A DNA stretch of 48,861 bases, taken from positions 1-48,861 of the forward strand of contig CAZPQV010000010.1 in assembly GCA_964588705.1 (NCBI GenBank). The letters are read 5' to 3'. Below are positions 7,738 through 15,663 of this stretch, piece after piece. How positions within the stretch are numbered: position 1 is the stretch's first letter; each line of letters starts with the position of its first letter. The notes beneath the pieces were generated by a model. That model made no database searches. It had not been told where the DNA came from and saw only the letters and a list, made by a program, of their open reading frames with translations. A program made the position numbers and the translations under genes. The stretch is from CAZPQV01 sp964588705. GTDB taxonomy: Bacteria > Bacteroidota > Bacteroidia > Flavobacteriales > Weeksellaceae.

Positions 7738-8172
7738 TTGAGCCACAATAAATTTGATATTGCCTATCTGAAAATGGCTTTGGAATGGGCAAAACTTTCC
7801 TATTGTAAAAGGAAACAGGTTGGTGCTTTGATTGTGAAAGACCGGATGATTATTTCGGACGGGTACAACGGAACACCATCAGGATTTGAGAATAAATGCG
7901 AAGACGAAAACGGAAAAACCCATTGGTATGTACTTCATGCAGAAGCCAACGCACTTCTGAAACTTGCAAGTTCTACGCAGTCTGCAAAAGGTGCGACGCT
8001 GTATATTACGCTTTCGCCATGTAAGGAATGCACTAAGTTGATTTTGCAGGCGGGAATTTCGAAAGTAATTTATATTGATGAGTATTCCGATGACGACGGC
8101 ATTTCTTTCCTTAGAGATCACGGCAATATTGAATTGCTACGGATTCCAATGGAAGAACTGAAATTACCATAA
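7738..8172 (+). CDS. dCMP/cytidine deaminase family protein
   Basis: A 144-residue zinc-dependent deaminase, most like dCMP deaminase, which converts dCMP to dUMP for dTTP synthesis. Zinc and catalytic motifs are HAEANAL (His and Glu) and SPCKECTKLI (two Cys). N-terminal SYCKRKQVGALIVKD and GYNGTPSGFENKCED match the dCMP deaminase branch. The only good start in frame is TTG at 7738, since a stop lies 15 bases upstream in the same frame; the next Met is 11 residues in and would cut the first helix. It begins 15 bases after the hydratase gene, and xerD follows after 9 bases. Confidence 0.92.
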   Translation: MSHNKFDIAYLKMALEWAKLSYCKRKQVGALIVKDRMIISDGYNGTPSGFENKCEDENGKTHWYVLHAEANALLKLASSTQSAKGATLYITLSPCKECTKLILQAGISKVIYIDEYSDDDGISFLRDHGNIELLRIPMEELKLP

Positions 8173-8181
8173 AAACACACG

Positions 8182-9093
8182 ATGACTTGGGAAGAAAGAA
8201 TAAGCGATTTTGAAAATTATCTGAGATTTGAAAGAAATTTCTCAGAAAATACGCTTGATGCATATCTGCGAGACATTCGCAAATTAAAAACTCACGCCGA
8301 AACCGAACTCGACTTTACCGGTCCGGACGATATTACTTTCACCCAACTTCAGGAGTTCCTATATCTTCTTTCCAAAAACAAAATCAGTGAGCGTTCGCAG
8401 GCAAGATGGATTTCGTCGATTAAAGCGTTTTTCAAATATTTACTGGAAGAAGAAATTCGGGAAGACAATCCTGCCACGTTGCTCGAAGGCCCAAAATTAG
8501 GACTCTATCTTCCTGATACTTTGAGCTATGAAGACGTAGAACGAGTGATAAAAGCAATTGATCTTTCCACAGATTTGGGGAAAAGAAACTACTGCATTAT
8601 AGAAGTGCTTTACGGTTGCGGCCTGCGTGTTTCGGAACTGATTGATCTTAAAATTTCAAATATCAACTTCAAAGAAGGTTATCTGAAAGTAGAAGGAAAA
8701 GGCGATAAAGTGCGCTTTGTTCCGCTCGCAGATTATACTGCAGGTTTGATAAAGGATTACATCAACAATGTTCGGTCGCAATACAAAATCAATAAAAAAT
8801 GTGAAGATTTTGTATTCCTGAACAGCCGGGGTTCATCGATGTCGAGAGTGATTGTCTTCATTATCATTAAAGAACTGACGGAAAAAGCCGGCATCAACAA
8901 AAAAATTTCTCCGCACACTTTCAGACATTCGTTTGCAACACATTTGCTGCAGAACGGTGCAGATTTGCGCTATATTCAGGAAATGTTGGGACATTCAAGT
9001 ATTTCAACAACCGAAATTTACACGCATTTAAAAACCGAAGAACTGCGAGATGTTATCCTAAATTATCATCCGAGAAACTCTAAAATCGACTAA
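8182..9093 (+). CDS. xerD: Site-specific tyrosine recombinase XerD
   Basis: A 303-residue tyrosine recombinase that resolves chromosome dimers at dif together with a partner Xer protein. It has the SAM-like N-terminal DNA-binding domain (about 1-90) and the full catalytic set: R149 (GCGLRVSEL), K173, H245 and R248 (PHTFRHSF), H271 (LGHSS) and Y280 (TEIYTHL). Normal length, conserved housekeeping neighbours and no attachment-site repeats argue against a phage or island integrase. XerC versus XerD is decided by overall resemblance only. It ends three bases before the Nudix gene. Confidence 0.94.
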   Translation: MTWEERISDFENYLRFERNFSENTLDAYLRDIRKLKTHAETELDFTGPDDITFTQLQEFLYLLSKNKISERSQARWISSIKAFFKYLLEEEIREDNPATLLEGPKLGLYLPDTLSYEDVERVIKAIDLSTDLGKRNYCIIEVLYGCGLRVSELIDLKISNINFKEGYLKVEGKGDKVRFVPLADYTAGLIKDYINNVRSQYKINKKCEDFVFLNSRGSSMSRVIVFIIIKELTEKAGINKKISPHTFRHSFATHLLQNGADLRYIQEMLGHSSISTTEIYTHLKTEELRDVILNYHPRNSKID

Positions 9094-9095
9094 AA

Positions 9096-9608
9096 ATGAA
9101 TCACCTGAAATACTGCCCAAAATGCGGAAACCAAACTCTACTTTGGGACGGTGAGAAAAAATGGTCGTGCAGCAACTGTAATTATGTAATGTTTCATAAC
9201 TGTGCAGCAGCAGTGGCAGTAATCGTAAAATGTGGTGATGAAATAATGTTTACACGAAGAAATCAGGAGCCTAAAAAAGGAAAACTAGATCTCGCCGGTG
9301 GTTTTACAGATCCACATGAAAGCGCAGAAAGAACCTGCGAACGTGAACTTTACGAGGAACTGAATATCAGGATTGATAAAAATAAACTGAAAATAATTTC
9401 CACGCTTCCGAACGTTTATCATTACAAAGAAATCGATTACAATACGCTTGATATTTTCTTTGAATACGAGGTTGAAAATAAGTTTGATGTAAAATTGGAT
9501 GAATCCGAAGTTTCAGAAATTGTTTGGATTCCGAAAGAGCAAATCAATCTGGAAGATATTGCTTTTGATTCCCAGAGGAAATTCTTCGCGGAGTATCTTG
9601 GTTTTTAA
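9096..9608 (+). CDS. Nudix hydrolase with N-terminal zinc ribbon
   Basis: A 170-residue Nudix protein that hydrolyses a nucleoside diphosphate linked to another group; the substrate is unknown. The N-terminus has a four-cysteine ribbon, CPKCG (residues 8-12) and CSNC (26-29). The Nudix box GGFTDPHESAERTCERELYE continues as ELNI, with all the metal-binding glutamates and an Asn in place of the usual last Gly. The ribbon recalls NudC-type NAD-capping pyrophosphatases, but the protein is far shorter and lacks the SQPWPFP motif, so NudC is unlikely. It closes the plus-strand run and shares a palindromic spacer with the convergent haem protein gene. Confidence 0.9.
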   Translation: MNHLKYCPKCGNQTLLWDGEKKWSCSNCNYVMFHNCAAAVAVIVKCGDEIMFTRRNQEPKKGKLDLAGGFTDPHESAERTCERELYEELNIRIDKNKLKIISTLPNVYHYKEIDYNTLDIFFEYEVENKFDVKLDESEVSEIVWIPKEQINLEDIAFDSQRKFFAEYLGF

Positions 9609-9757
9609 CCACAAAAGAAACAAAAGTCTTATTGGAATAAGCGAATATCTTTATTTTTAAAGTGAAAATAAGGATGTGACTTCTTATAAATGCTTTAAAA
9701 CGAAGCTTTTTAATCTTATAAAATAAAAACTTTTGTGGTTTATTATAACCACAAAAG
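9607..9757. repeat. Three-arm AACCACAAAAG repeat
   Basis: AACCACAAAAG occurs at 9607-9617 and 9747-9757, and its exact reverse complement at 9730-9740. The middle copy can pair with the right one to form a tight 11-base-pair hairpin with a 6-base loop, or with the left one around a 112-base loop. The left copy overlaps the Nudix stop codon. The hairpin probably serves as terminator for both convergent genes. The spacer 9618-9729 is AT-rich with no gene. Confidence 0.72.
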
Positions 9758-9763
9758 AATTTC

Positions 9764-10222
9764 CTAATACTTTCCGGATTCCAACAAGCCTTCGAAATAA
9801 TTCACCAGAAGTTTCTTTTCTCCCGCAGACAATCTTGCTTCAGGGTGTTGCGCGATATATCCGGGAATTGGCATTTTATTTTCCATAAGCATTCCTGCTG
9901 CATTTTCCAGCATCCCCGATTTCAGTTCTTTATTATAAGTCCCCCATTCCGAAAAATTGAGGTGTCTTCGCGCTTTGTTTACATTGTGTTTTACCGACCA
10001 CGAAATGGGCGCAACATAAGCGATATCTGGATAAACCGTTTCGTTGGAATGGCAGTCGTAACAAGAAGTTTTTATCAGTTCCTGAACTCTGGAAGGCGTT
10101 TCCATCACGTTTACAAAATTCACTTTTTTATCAACGGGTTTATTCGTTCTGTCCACAGGAATGAACTGAATAAGCGCAATAACAATCAAAAACCAATAAA
10201 GAATATTTAAAAACGTCTTCAT
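9764..10222 (-). CDS. Haem-binding domain protein (c-type cytochrome-like)
   Basis: A 152-residue protein with an N-terminal membrane anchor or uncleaved signal (FLNILYWFLIVIALIQFI) and a single c-type haem motif CYDCH near residue 54. The following SNETVYP and the SVKHNVNKARRHLNFSEW region match the haem-binding (Haem_bd) domain family of Bacteroidota. It would face the periplasm. The redox partner is not known. Its start directly abuts the stop of the Ig-like lipoprotein gene, and both follow the serine hydrolase, so the three form a run, though the pathway is unclear. Confidence 0.85.
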   Translation of the reverse strand: MKTFLNILYWFLIVIALIQFIPVDRTNKPVDKKVNFVNVMETPSRVQELIKTSCYDCHSNETVYPDIAYVAPISWSVKHNVNKARRHLNFSEWGTYNKELKSGMLENAAGMLMENKMPIPGYIAQHPEARLSAGEKKLLVNYFEGLLESGKY

Positions 10223-11905
10223 CTAATTCTCTGTTTCTTCTTTCAAAGGTGGCACATTTTCCAAACCTTTATTTACCGGTGTTCCGGTGGTATTTGTACC
10301 AAGATTCCATGTTTCTACATTTTCCCAAAGCGGACGGATTTCAATCTTTTTCGGGAAAAGATAAACATCCTCTGCAAACGTGTGGTTTAAGAAATCGGCT
10401 TCATCCCAAATTCCATTTCCATTATTATCCACCAAAATTCTCAGCTTGTAAGTGGCAGGTTGCAGCTCATTAAACTGATGTTGTGCCTCATCTGTAAACT
10501 TAGAAAACAACACTTCATTACCTTCATTCAGGAACTGAATCCAGAATTTTGCATCGGGTTTATTCTCAAGATTTAAAGTTAATTTTCCGTAGTTCTCGGA
10601 TTTATCGATTTCGAAATTAAACTGGTATGCTTTATCCGTTGTTTTATAGAATGAATTCACTGTTTTACTCGGAACCGTCAATTCGTATTTTTTACCGATT
10701 TCAAAATTCGAAGAAACCAAAATCTTGTTCGGATTTGCCTCAGAAATTTTTGCGGTAAACGGTCTTGAAATACTGTCGCTATTCAAAATCCAGCTCTGCG
10801 TGTTGATATTTTCCAAAGGGTAATTCGAAATAATTTCGAAATCTTTTTTAGGCGGAACGGTGGAGAAAGCGCTTGCCAGCGTCATCTCATCTTTTATGGT
10901 TTTTCGATAGCTTACAAATACCGTATCTTGGTTGCCATCAGCATTATACGACAGTTGCAGTCTGTCGTTTTGTGAAATTCCAATATCCTGCTTTTCGGCA
11001 TCAAACCAAACATTTACAGAATCTGAATTTGCTTTGTGCGTTACTTTATAATCTTTAAGTTTTTCAGTCAAAGATTTTATTTCAACCGATTTGGGTTGTC
11101 CTTCAAATGTCATCAGGATTCCTCCGGCAACCTCTTTGCCTTCAAGATATTTAAAAGGTTTTTTTGATGGATAAATGTAAATCGGTATTCCCGAAATACT
11201 CTGCTCCAAAACAATCGGATCTTTCCTAAAACCCACCGCTTCTTTCCCCGCATCATAAACCGTATTCATATTTTCATCGTTGAACGCGATAATTCTGTAA
11301 GTTCCCGGCGAAAGATAATTCAGTTCAAAATATCCGTCTGCATCAGCTTTGGTTACGTAATAGGGCTTCTGACGGTAATCGATGGAATCGCTTTCCTTAT
11401 AAAGACCAATCACATAATTGTTTTTGGAATCCATAGTTGGATTTTCCTCCTGAGCTTTCATTCCATCAAAAACATCACCGCTGATATATAGTTGGTAGAG
11501 TTCAGGCCCCGTGGAAAATGCAAAATTGAAATAAGGCAAAACATTTCCTTCATTCAAATCAACAATAGAGTTGCCGAAATTGAAATTATAAGTAGTGTTC
11601 TCCTGCAAAGGCTCATCCCATTCAATCTGAATATATTTATTCCCCAAGCCTGAAGGAAGAATCCTTTTGTACTTTATAGGTGGAGAAATAATCATGTTTC
11701 TGGAAACTTCTTTCAGTGTGATATATTCATCAAAATGAATACGCAGTTCTTTCAAATCAGTCGGAACATTCACTCTCGGCGAATCAATATTTGAGGTCAC
11801 AAAATTTGGTGCAATGGAATCTTTTGTCCCACCAACCGGCGAACCGACTCTCGCGCAGGAAAGCAGTAGAACACTGAAAAGAGTAATCAGAAATAAATTC
11901 TTCAT
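10223..11905 (-). CDS. Ig-like domain (Big_5-type) lipoprotein
   Basis: A 560-residue outer-membrane or periplasmic lipoprotein. The signal ends in the lipobox LLLSC near residue 17. The segment after it (GGTKDSIAPNFV, then LRIHFDEYI and NTTYNFNFGNSIVDLNEGN) matches the Ig-like Big_5 domain common in Bacteroidota lipoproteins. Later stretches (GYFELNYLSPGTYRIIAF and LRILVDNNGNGIWDEADF) look like carboxypeptidase-regulatory or SpaA-like beta folds. I use the ATG at 11905 (MKNLFL): the longer version begins with GTG inside a TAAATTTG promoter element (11920-11927). Function unknown; probably envelope-associated. Confidence 0.85.
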   Translation of the reverse strand: MKNLFLITLFSVLLLSCARVGSPVGGTKDSIAPNFVTSNIDSPRVNVPTDLKELRIHFDEYITLKEVSRNMIISPPIKYKRILPSGLGNKYIQIEWDEPLQENTTYNFNFGNSIVDLNEGNVLPYFNFAFSTGPELYQLYISGDVFDGMKAQEENPTMDSKNNYVIGLYKESDSIDYRQKPYYVTKADADGYFELNYLSPGTYRIIAFNDENMNTVYDAGKEAVGFRKDPIVLEQSISGIPIYIYPSKKPFKYLEGKEVAGGILMTFEGQPKSVEIKSLTEKLKDYKVTHKANSDSVNVWFDAEKQDIGISQNDRLQLSYNADGNQDTVFVSYRKTIKDEMTLASAFSTVPPKKDFEIISNYPLENINTQSWILNSDSISRPFTAKISEANPNKILVSSNFEIGKKYELTVPSKTVNSFYKTTDKAYQFNFEIDKSENYGKLTLNLENKPDAKFWIQFLNEGNEVLFSKFTDEAQHQFNELQPATYKLRILVDNNGNGIWDEADFLNHTFAEDVYLFPKKIEIRPLWENVETWNLGTNTTGTPVNKGLENVPPLKEETEN

Positions 11906-11919
11906 TAAGGAAGTTTGCA

Positions 11920-11927
11920 CAAATTTA
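11920..11927 (-). promoter_or_regulatory. Candidate -7 element of the Ig-like lipoprotein gene
   Basis: TAAATTTG on the minus strand, 14 bases before the ATG at 11905. No TTG is seen at the expected distance. It makes the longer GTG-initiated reading unlikely. Confidence 0.45.
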
Positions 11928-11931
11928 GAGA

Positions 11932-13197
11932 TTATTCCTCATAAACATCAACAGAATCGTTTTGGTTATTAGCAGAATCTGTAATGCCCATTGTTTTCTG
12001 CAGTTTTTCGGTTTCGTAAGGGAAATTTTCAAAAAGCGCCGACAACGCTAACGCCGAATAAACTCTTTGTGAAAACTTGTTTCCAATGGCAACAATCGTC
12101 ACATTTGAGTTTAACAGATGTGCGAAAACCGTGTTGCTTCCGTGCCACCAACCGTTGTGAAAAGTAAGTTTGTTTCCTTCATCAAAAACTTTCATCCGGA
12201 AGCCAAATCCGTAATTATTAATGCCGGGTTTTTCGTTGCTGTACGGTTCAAAAACCATATCCTTAAGGTCTTTTCTAAGAAAATTTTCCGCGTACATCGC
12301 TTTCGAAAAATTGAGCATATCTCTTGGCGTGGTATAAACATTTTTATCACCGTAAATTAAATCCAGCCGATCCAAAGGGTGTGGTGATGGACCACGGTTA
12401 TAGAATGATTTTGCAGCTGTAAGCGTATCTTTCTCCTGAAAAATATAAGTATCCTTCATATGCAAAGGATCAAAAACCATCTGCTTCATTGCAGACGGAA
12501 AAGTGGTACTTGTAACCTTCTCAACAATCAAAGCCAACAGCGCATAATTAGTATTATTATAGATAAATCCCGTATCCGGCGAACGTGCAATCGGCGGCTG
12601 GTACTTAATCATCATATTCAGGATATCCTGATTGGTGAGAAATTTCTTTGAAAGTTCTGCAGGCTGCGGTTCTATTTTCTCGATGAAATATTCATATTTT
12701 GGGAGTCCGCTTCTTTGGTTCAAAAGTGTTTTAACCGTAACTCCGGCGTAAGGAAACTTTGGAAAAAACTTTGTAAGATCGTCATCAAGACTCAATTTTT
12801 TTGCTTCAATAAGTTTAAGAACCGCCATTGCAGTGAGCGTTTTACTGATGGAAGCCACATGCAAAGGTGTGTTTCGGGTAATAGGCTCCTGTTCTTTATC
12901 TTGGGCAAAACCACGGTAATTTTCGTAAATAATATTGTCTCCTTTCGCAACCAAAAAACCTCCCCAAAGATCGCCTTCTTCCCAAACTCGGTTGTAATAC
13001 TGCTCTATAATCATTTTTATAGAATCGTTGTCGGCAAGTTTATTTTCTTTTTTATGAAAAACATCCTTTAGGTCGACATTCCCGAAATTAGGCAGATTGG
13101 TTTTTTCTTCTTTATTAAATAAAGAATTTTCTTTTTTACAGGAAACAATAGAAAATACAGTAAATAGAACTAATACAGCATAACGGACAAATCTCAT
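11932..13197 (-). CDS. Serine hydrolase of the beta-lactamase/DD-peptidase fold (lipoprotein)
   Basis: A 421-residue class C beta-lactamase-like (Beta-lactamase family) serine hydrolase anchored as a lipoprotein (FSIVSCKKE). Motif 1 SxxK is in HVASISKTLTAM, motif 2 YxN is in IYNNTNYAL, and motif 3 is the HNGWWHGSN region. Such proteins act as peptidases or esterases in the periplasm; resistance to beta-lactams should not be assumed. The start MRFVRYAVL at 13197 is preferred to an ATG 11 codons upstream because it gives a proper signal peptide. It precedes the Ig-like lipoprotein by 26 bases in the same direction. Confidence 0.88.
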   Translation of the reverse strand: MRFVRYAVLVLFTVFSIVSCKKENSLFNKEEKTNLPNFGNVDLKDVFHKKENKLADNDSIKMIIEQYYNRVWEEGDLWGGFLVAKGDNIIYENYRGFAQDKEQEPITRNTPLHVASISKTLTAMAVLKLIEAKKLSLDDDLTKFFPKFPYAGVTVKTLLNQRSGLPKYEYFIEKIEPQPAELSKKFLTNQDILNMMIKYQPPIARSPDTGFIYNNTNYALLALIVEKVTSTTFPSAMKQMVFDPLHMKDTYIFQEKDTLTAAKSFYNRGPSPHPLDRLDLIYGDKNVYTTPRDMLNFSKAMYAENFLRKDLKDMVFEPYSNEKPGINNYGFGFRMKVFDEGNKLTFHNGWWHGSNTVFAHLLNSNVTIVAIGNKFSQRVYSALALSALFENFPYETEKLQKTMGITDSANNQNDSVDVYEE

Positions 13198-13281
13198 TTC
13201 AACTCTCTTTTCTTCGAAAAATTCCTGCAATTTAAGAGAATTTCACTAAAACTGATGAGATTGAAATCATAAAGTATTGTT

Positions 13282-13326
13282 AAGAGTCTGTATAAATTTT
13301 AGAATATAAAATTTAAACAGGCTCTA
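13282..13326. repeat. Near-perfect palindrome overlapping a stop codon (possible MITE or IS scar)
   Basis: AGAGTCTGT (13283-13291) pairs with ACAGGCTCT (13317-13325) with one G-T wobble, and AAATTTT pairs with AAAATTT inside. The whole is about 45 bases. No T run follows on the minus strand, so it is a poor terminator. The TAG stop of the 2-hydroxyacid dehydrogenase at 13326-13324 is part of the right arm. Confidence 0.6.
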
Positions 13327-14274
13327 AGAAAACTGCGAAAGAATCTTATCAACGATAATTTGAGCCAACTTTTCTTTGCTTTGAACAGTCCATCCTCCTA
13401 TATGAGGTGTTACAATAACCTTTTCAGAATTGAGGAGAAACTGAAGGTCTGCTTTATCCTGCGCGTTGAACGAAGTCGAAGCATCAAGATTTTCAAAAGA
13501 TGATTTCTCGTATTCCAAAACGTCGAGAGCTGCACCTTTAATCTTACCGGATTTAATCGCTTCAACTAAATATTTAGTTTTTACGTTCTTCCCTCTCGCT
13601 GTATTGATGAAGTAAAATTCTTTTTTCATTTCTGAAATAAATTTTTCATCAATCAAATAATGGGTTTTCTCAGTAAGCGGAATGTGAAGACTCAGAATAT
13701 CAGCTTCGTTTTTCAGTTCATCCAAAGAAACCTGCGTTGCAAATTCATCAGAAAGATTCGGCAGGATATCATGAAAAATAACCTTCACTCCAAAACCGGA
13801 AAGTCTTTTGGCAGTGGCTTTTCCCATATTTCCGTAGCCGATAATGCCAAAAGTCTTGCCAAGAAGCTCGTCACCACGGTTTTCCTCTCTTTTCCAAATA
13901 CCATTTTTCACTTCTTCGGATGCGATGAACAGTCGGTTTGTAAGAATTAACAGCATTCCTAAAACATGCTCCGCAACGGAATCGCGGTTTCCTTCCGGTG
14001 AACTGATAATAGAAATATTGAGCTGTTTTGCTTTTTCTACATCAATATTTTCGAGTCCGGCACCAACTCTCGCGATGAATTTCAGATGAGATGCTTTTTC
14101 CAGAAAGTTTGTATCTAAAGGAATTCTGCTTCGGATGATAATTCCCTCGAATTTTTTTATTTTTTGTAAAACCTCATCGTAAGAAGAGGTATGATCTTCC
14201 TCAATAATAAATCCTTTTTCGGAAAGTTGTTCTGAAATTAACGGATGGTTTTTATCGAGTTGAAGAATCTTCAT
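13324..14274 (-). CDS. D-2-hydroxyacid dehydrogenase (phosphoglycerate dehydrogenase-like)
   Basis: A 316-residue NAD-dependent dehydrogenase. The Rossmann motif GKTFGIIGYGNMGKA lies near residue 145. The catalytic arginine is in FINTARG, and the catalytic histidine in TPHIGGWT near the C-terminus. The relation to 3-phosphoglycerate dehydrogenase (first step of serine synthesis) is suggested by overall style, but the ACT domain is absent and the true substrate is uncertain. The final codons and the TAG stop lie in a palindrome that may be inserted DNA. It starts one base after the thioesterase stop, so they are cotranscribed. Confidence 0.88.
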   Translation of the reverse strand: MKILQLDKNHPLISEQLSEKGFIIEEDHTSSYDEVLQKIKKFEGIIIRSRIPLDTNFLEKASHLKFIARVGAGLENIDVEKAKQLNISIISSPEGNRDSVAEHVLGMLLILTNRLFIASEEVKNGIWKREENRGDELLGKTFGIIGYGNMGKATAKRLSGFGVKVIFHDILPNLSDEFATQVSLDELKNEADILSLHIPLTEKTHYLIDEKFISEMKKEFYFINTARGKNVKTKYLVEAIKSGKIKGAALDVLEYEKSSFENLDASTSFNAQDKADLQFLLNSEKVIVTPHIGGWTVQSKEKLAQIIVDKILSQFS

Positions 14275-14275
14275 T

Positions 14276-14800
14276 CTATTGGTCGCAGAAGAGTTTACGA
14301 AGCTCTACAGAATCCTGTGGTTTCATTCTTCCGGAAAGAATCAGAGATAATTCTTTTCTTCTTAATGCTGCATCAAATCTTTGAATCTCCTGTTCGGTTT
14401 CCGGCACTAATTGCGGAATTGGAACCGGTTTATTGAATTCATCCACAGCAACAAAAGTGTAAATTCCTTCGTTGGTATGGATTTTTTTTCCTGCAATGGG
14501 ATCGTCCAGCCAAACATCAACATAAATTTCCATCGATGTAGAAAATGCCCGGGAAACCTTCGATTCGAGAACCACAATTCCTGCTTCCGGTATCGGATGT
14601 TTAAACGAAACGTGATTTACTGATGCCGTAACCACACGTCTCGCACAGTGTCTTGCTGCAGAAATCGATGCACAGCGGTCCATACGTGCAAGAAGTTCGC
14701 CTCCGAAAAGATTTCTTAAAGAATTGGTTTCGTTCGGAAGAACGATATTGGTCATCACCGTTAGCGATTCACTCGCCTTTTTGCTTTCTGCTTGCCCCAT
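14276..14800 (-). CDS. Acyl-CoA thioesterase, hotdog fold (YciA/BACH type)
   Basis: A 174-residue hotdog-fold enzyme that hydrolyses acyl-CoA to free acid and CoA in the cytoplasm. Characteristic segments are NSLRNLFGGELLARMDRCAS (containing the helix and catalytic Asp), VNHVSFKHPI and EGIYTFVAVDE. The first 40 bases overlap the 3' end of the HU-like gene upstream, with a different frame; an ATG 15 codons later (14755) would avoid overlap but would drop the SESLTV lead-in that related proteins carry. Acyl chain specificity is unknown. Confidence 0.9.
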   Translation of the reverse strand: MGQAESKKASESLTVMTNIVLPNETNSLRNLFGGELLARMDRCASISAARHCARRVVTASVNHVSFKHPIPEAGIVVLESKVSRAFSTSMEIYVDVWLDDPIAGKKIHTNEGIYTFVAVDEFNKPVPIPQLVPETEQEIQRFDAALRRKELSLILSGRMKPQDSVELRKLFCDQ

Positions 14801-15564
14801 TTATTTTTGGTATATTTTGGTTTTTTGCTGACCTTCTTCGCGGGTACAACAAATGTTTTTGCTATTGAATCTTTTTTCAGGCTGTCAATTCTTAAACTGT
14901 CGGCTTTTAAATTTGCCAACCGGATGCTGTCATTTTTAGCCCTTTGAAGTCTTAAACTGTCTTTTTTAATTCGGTGAGTTGCGGTCTGAACCGATAAATC
15001 ATTAAAAGATTTCTTTCCGAAAATTCTTTCCTTTTGAGTAAATGCCAAAACTGCCAATCCTGCAACCGGAACAATTAAAAGAAAAGTAAAAAGAATGGCT
15101 TTGTTGAATTTATACTCTCCATTCGAAGCCGTTTTTCCTGATTTTGATTTCAGATTTTTCAGGTTGATTTCTTCCAAACCATAGAAATCTGGAGTTAAAG
15201 CTTCGATTCTCTCACCGAAAAATTTCAGTTCATTATCAGTATGAATGAATTTTCCTGCACCTTCAACAGAAAGATTTTCTGTTTCCGTAAGTTGTTTTTT
15301 CCAGTAATCTGTAAGTTTTTTCAGTTCAGATTCTGCTTCAGAAAAGGAAATATTTTCTTTTTCACTGATGAATTTTATTAATGAGTTTCCATCAGCCGTT
15401 TCATAATCAACCTCGAAATTGATTTCTTTTGCCGGAGGAAGTAGATTCCCGGTTTCGTCATCAATCTTTGCCTGAGAATTTTTTAAAGAAAACACACCAA
15501 AACCCTGAACCGCAACTTTATTGCGCTCTTTCAGAACATCGAGAATATGAGTTGTAATATTCAT
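14761..15564 (-). CDS. HU-CCDC81-like membrane protein with DS-rich repeats
   Basis: A 267-residue protein. The first about 130 residues (ITTHILDVLKERNKVAVQGF, then TADGNSLIKFISEKENISFS) resemble the paired HU-like domains of the bacterial CCDC81 family. One membrane helix follows at about 157-175 (ILFTFLLIVPVAGLAVLAF). After it comes a linker with repeated DSLR/DSIR units at about 200-235, then a basic tail ending in KQKAKRRVNR. The Bacteroidota relatives I know usually end in a SPOR peptidoglycan-binding domain; none is visible here. A DNA- or envelope-related tethering role is inference. It starts a run with the thioesterase and dehydrogenase genes. Confidence 0.78.
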   Translation of the reverse strand: MNITTHILDVLKERNKVAVQGFGVFSLKNSQAKIDDETGNLLPPAKEINFEVDYETADGNSLIKFISEKENISFSEAESELKKLTDYWKKQLTETENLSVEGAGKFIHTDNELKFFGERIEALTPDFYGLEEINLKNLKSKSGKTASNGEYKFNKAILFTFLLIVPVAGLAVLAFTQKERIFGKKSFNDLSVQTATHRIKKDSLRLQRAKNDSIRLANLKADSLRIDSLKKDSIAKTFVVPAKKVSKKPKYTKNKWGKQKAKRRVNR

Positions 15565-15571
15565 ACAGCGG

Positions 15572-15579
15572 CAAATTTA
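15572..15579 (-). promoter_or_regulatory. Candidate -7 element of the HU-like gene
   Basis: TAAATTTG on the minus strand ends 7 bases before the ATG at 15564, so the transcript would be almost leaderless. The -33 box is not visible. Confidence 0.4.
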
Positions 15580-15604
15580 AGGTTTTCTGAGGACTTACTG
15601 AAAA

Positions 15605-15630
15605 TAAAAAAGCCATCAAATGATGGCCTT
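15605..15630 (-). terminator. Intrinsic terminator of the TonB-dependent receptor gene
   Basis: GCCATCA (minus 15627-15621) pairs with TGATGGC (15618-15612), followed on the minus strand by a T-rich run. It lies 37 bases past the receptor stop. Confidence 0.82.
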
Positions 15631-15663
15631 CTTTTAATCTTATCAATATAATTTTTGTGAAAA

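Noticed and set aside
8182..9093. Tyrosine recombinase as a phage or island integrase
   Set aside because: Normal XerD length, all housekeeping neighbours, and no attachment-site repeats or phage genes nearby.
11932..13197. Serine hydrolase as an antibiotic-resistance beta-lactamase
   Set aside because: The motifs are shared by many peptidases and esterases; nothing shows activity on beta-lactams.
13230..13324. The 13282-13326 hairpin as an ordinary terminator
   Set aside because: No T run follows on the minus strand, so it is better treated as a possible inserted element, with moderate confidence.
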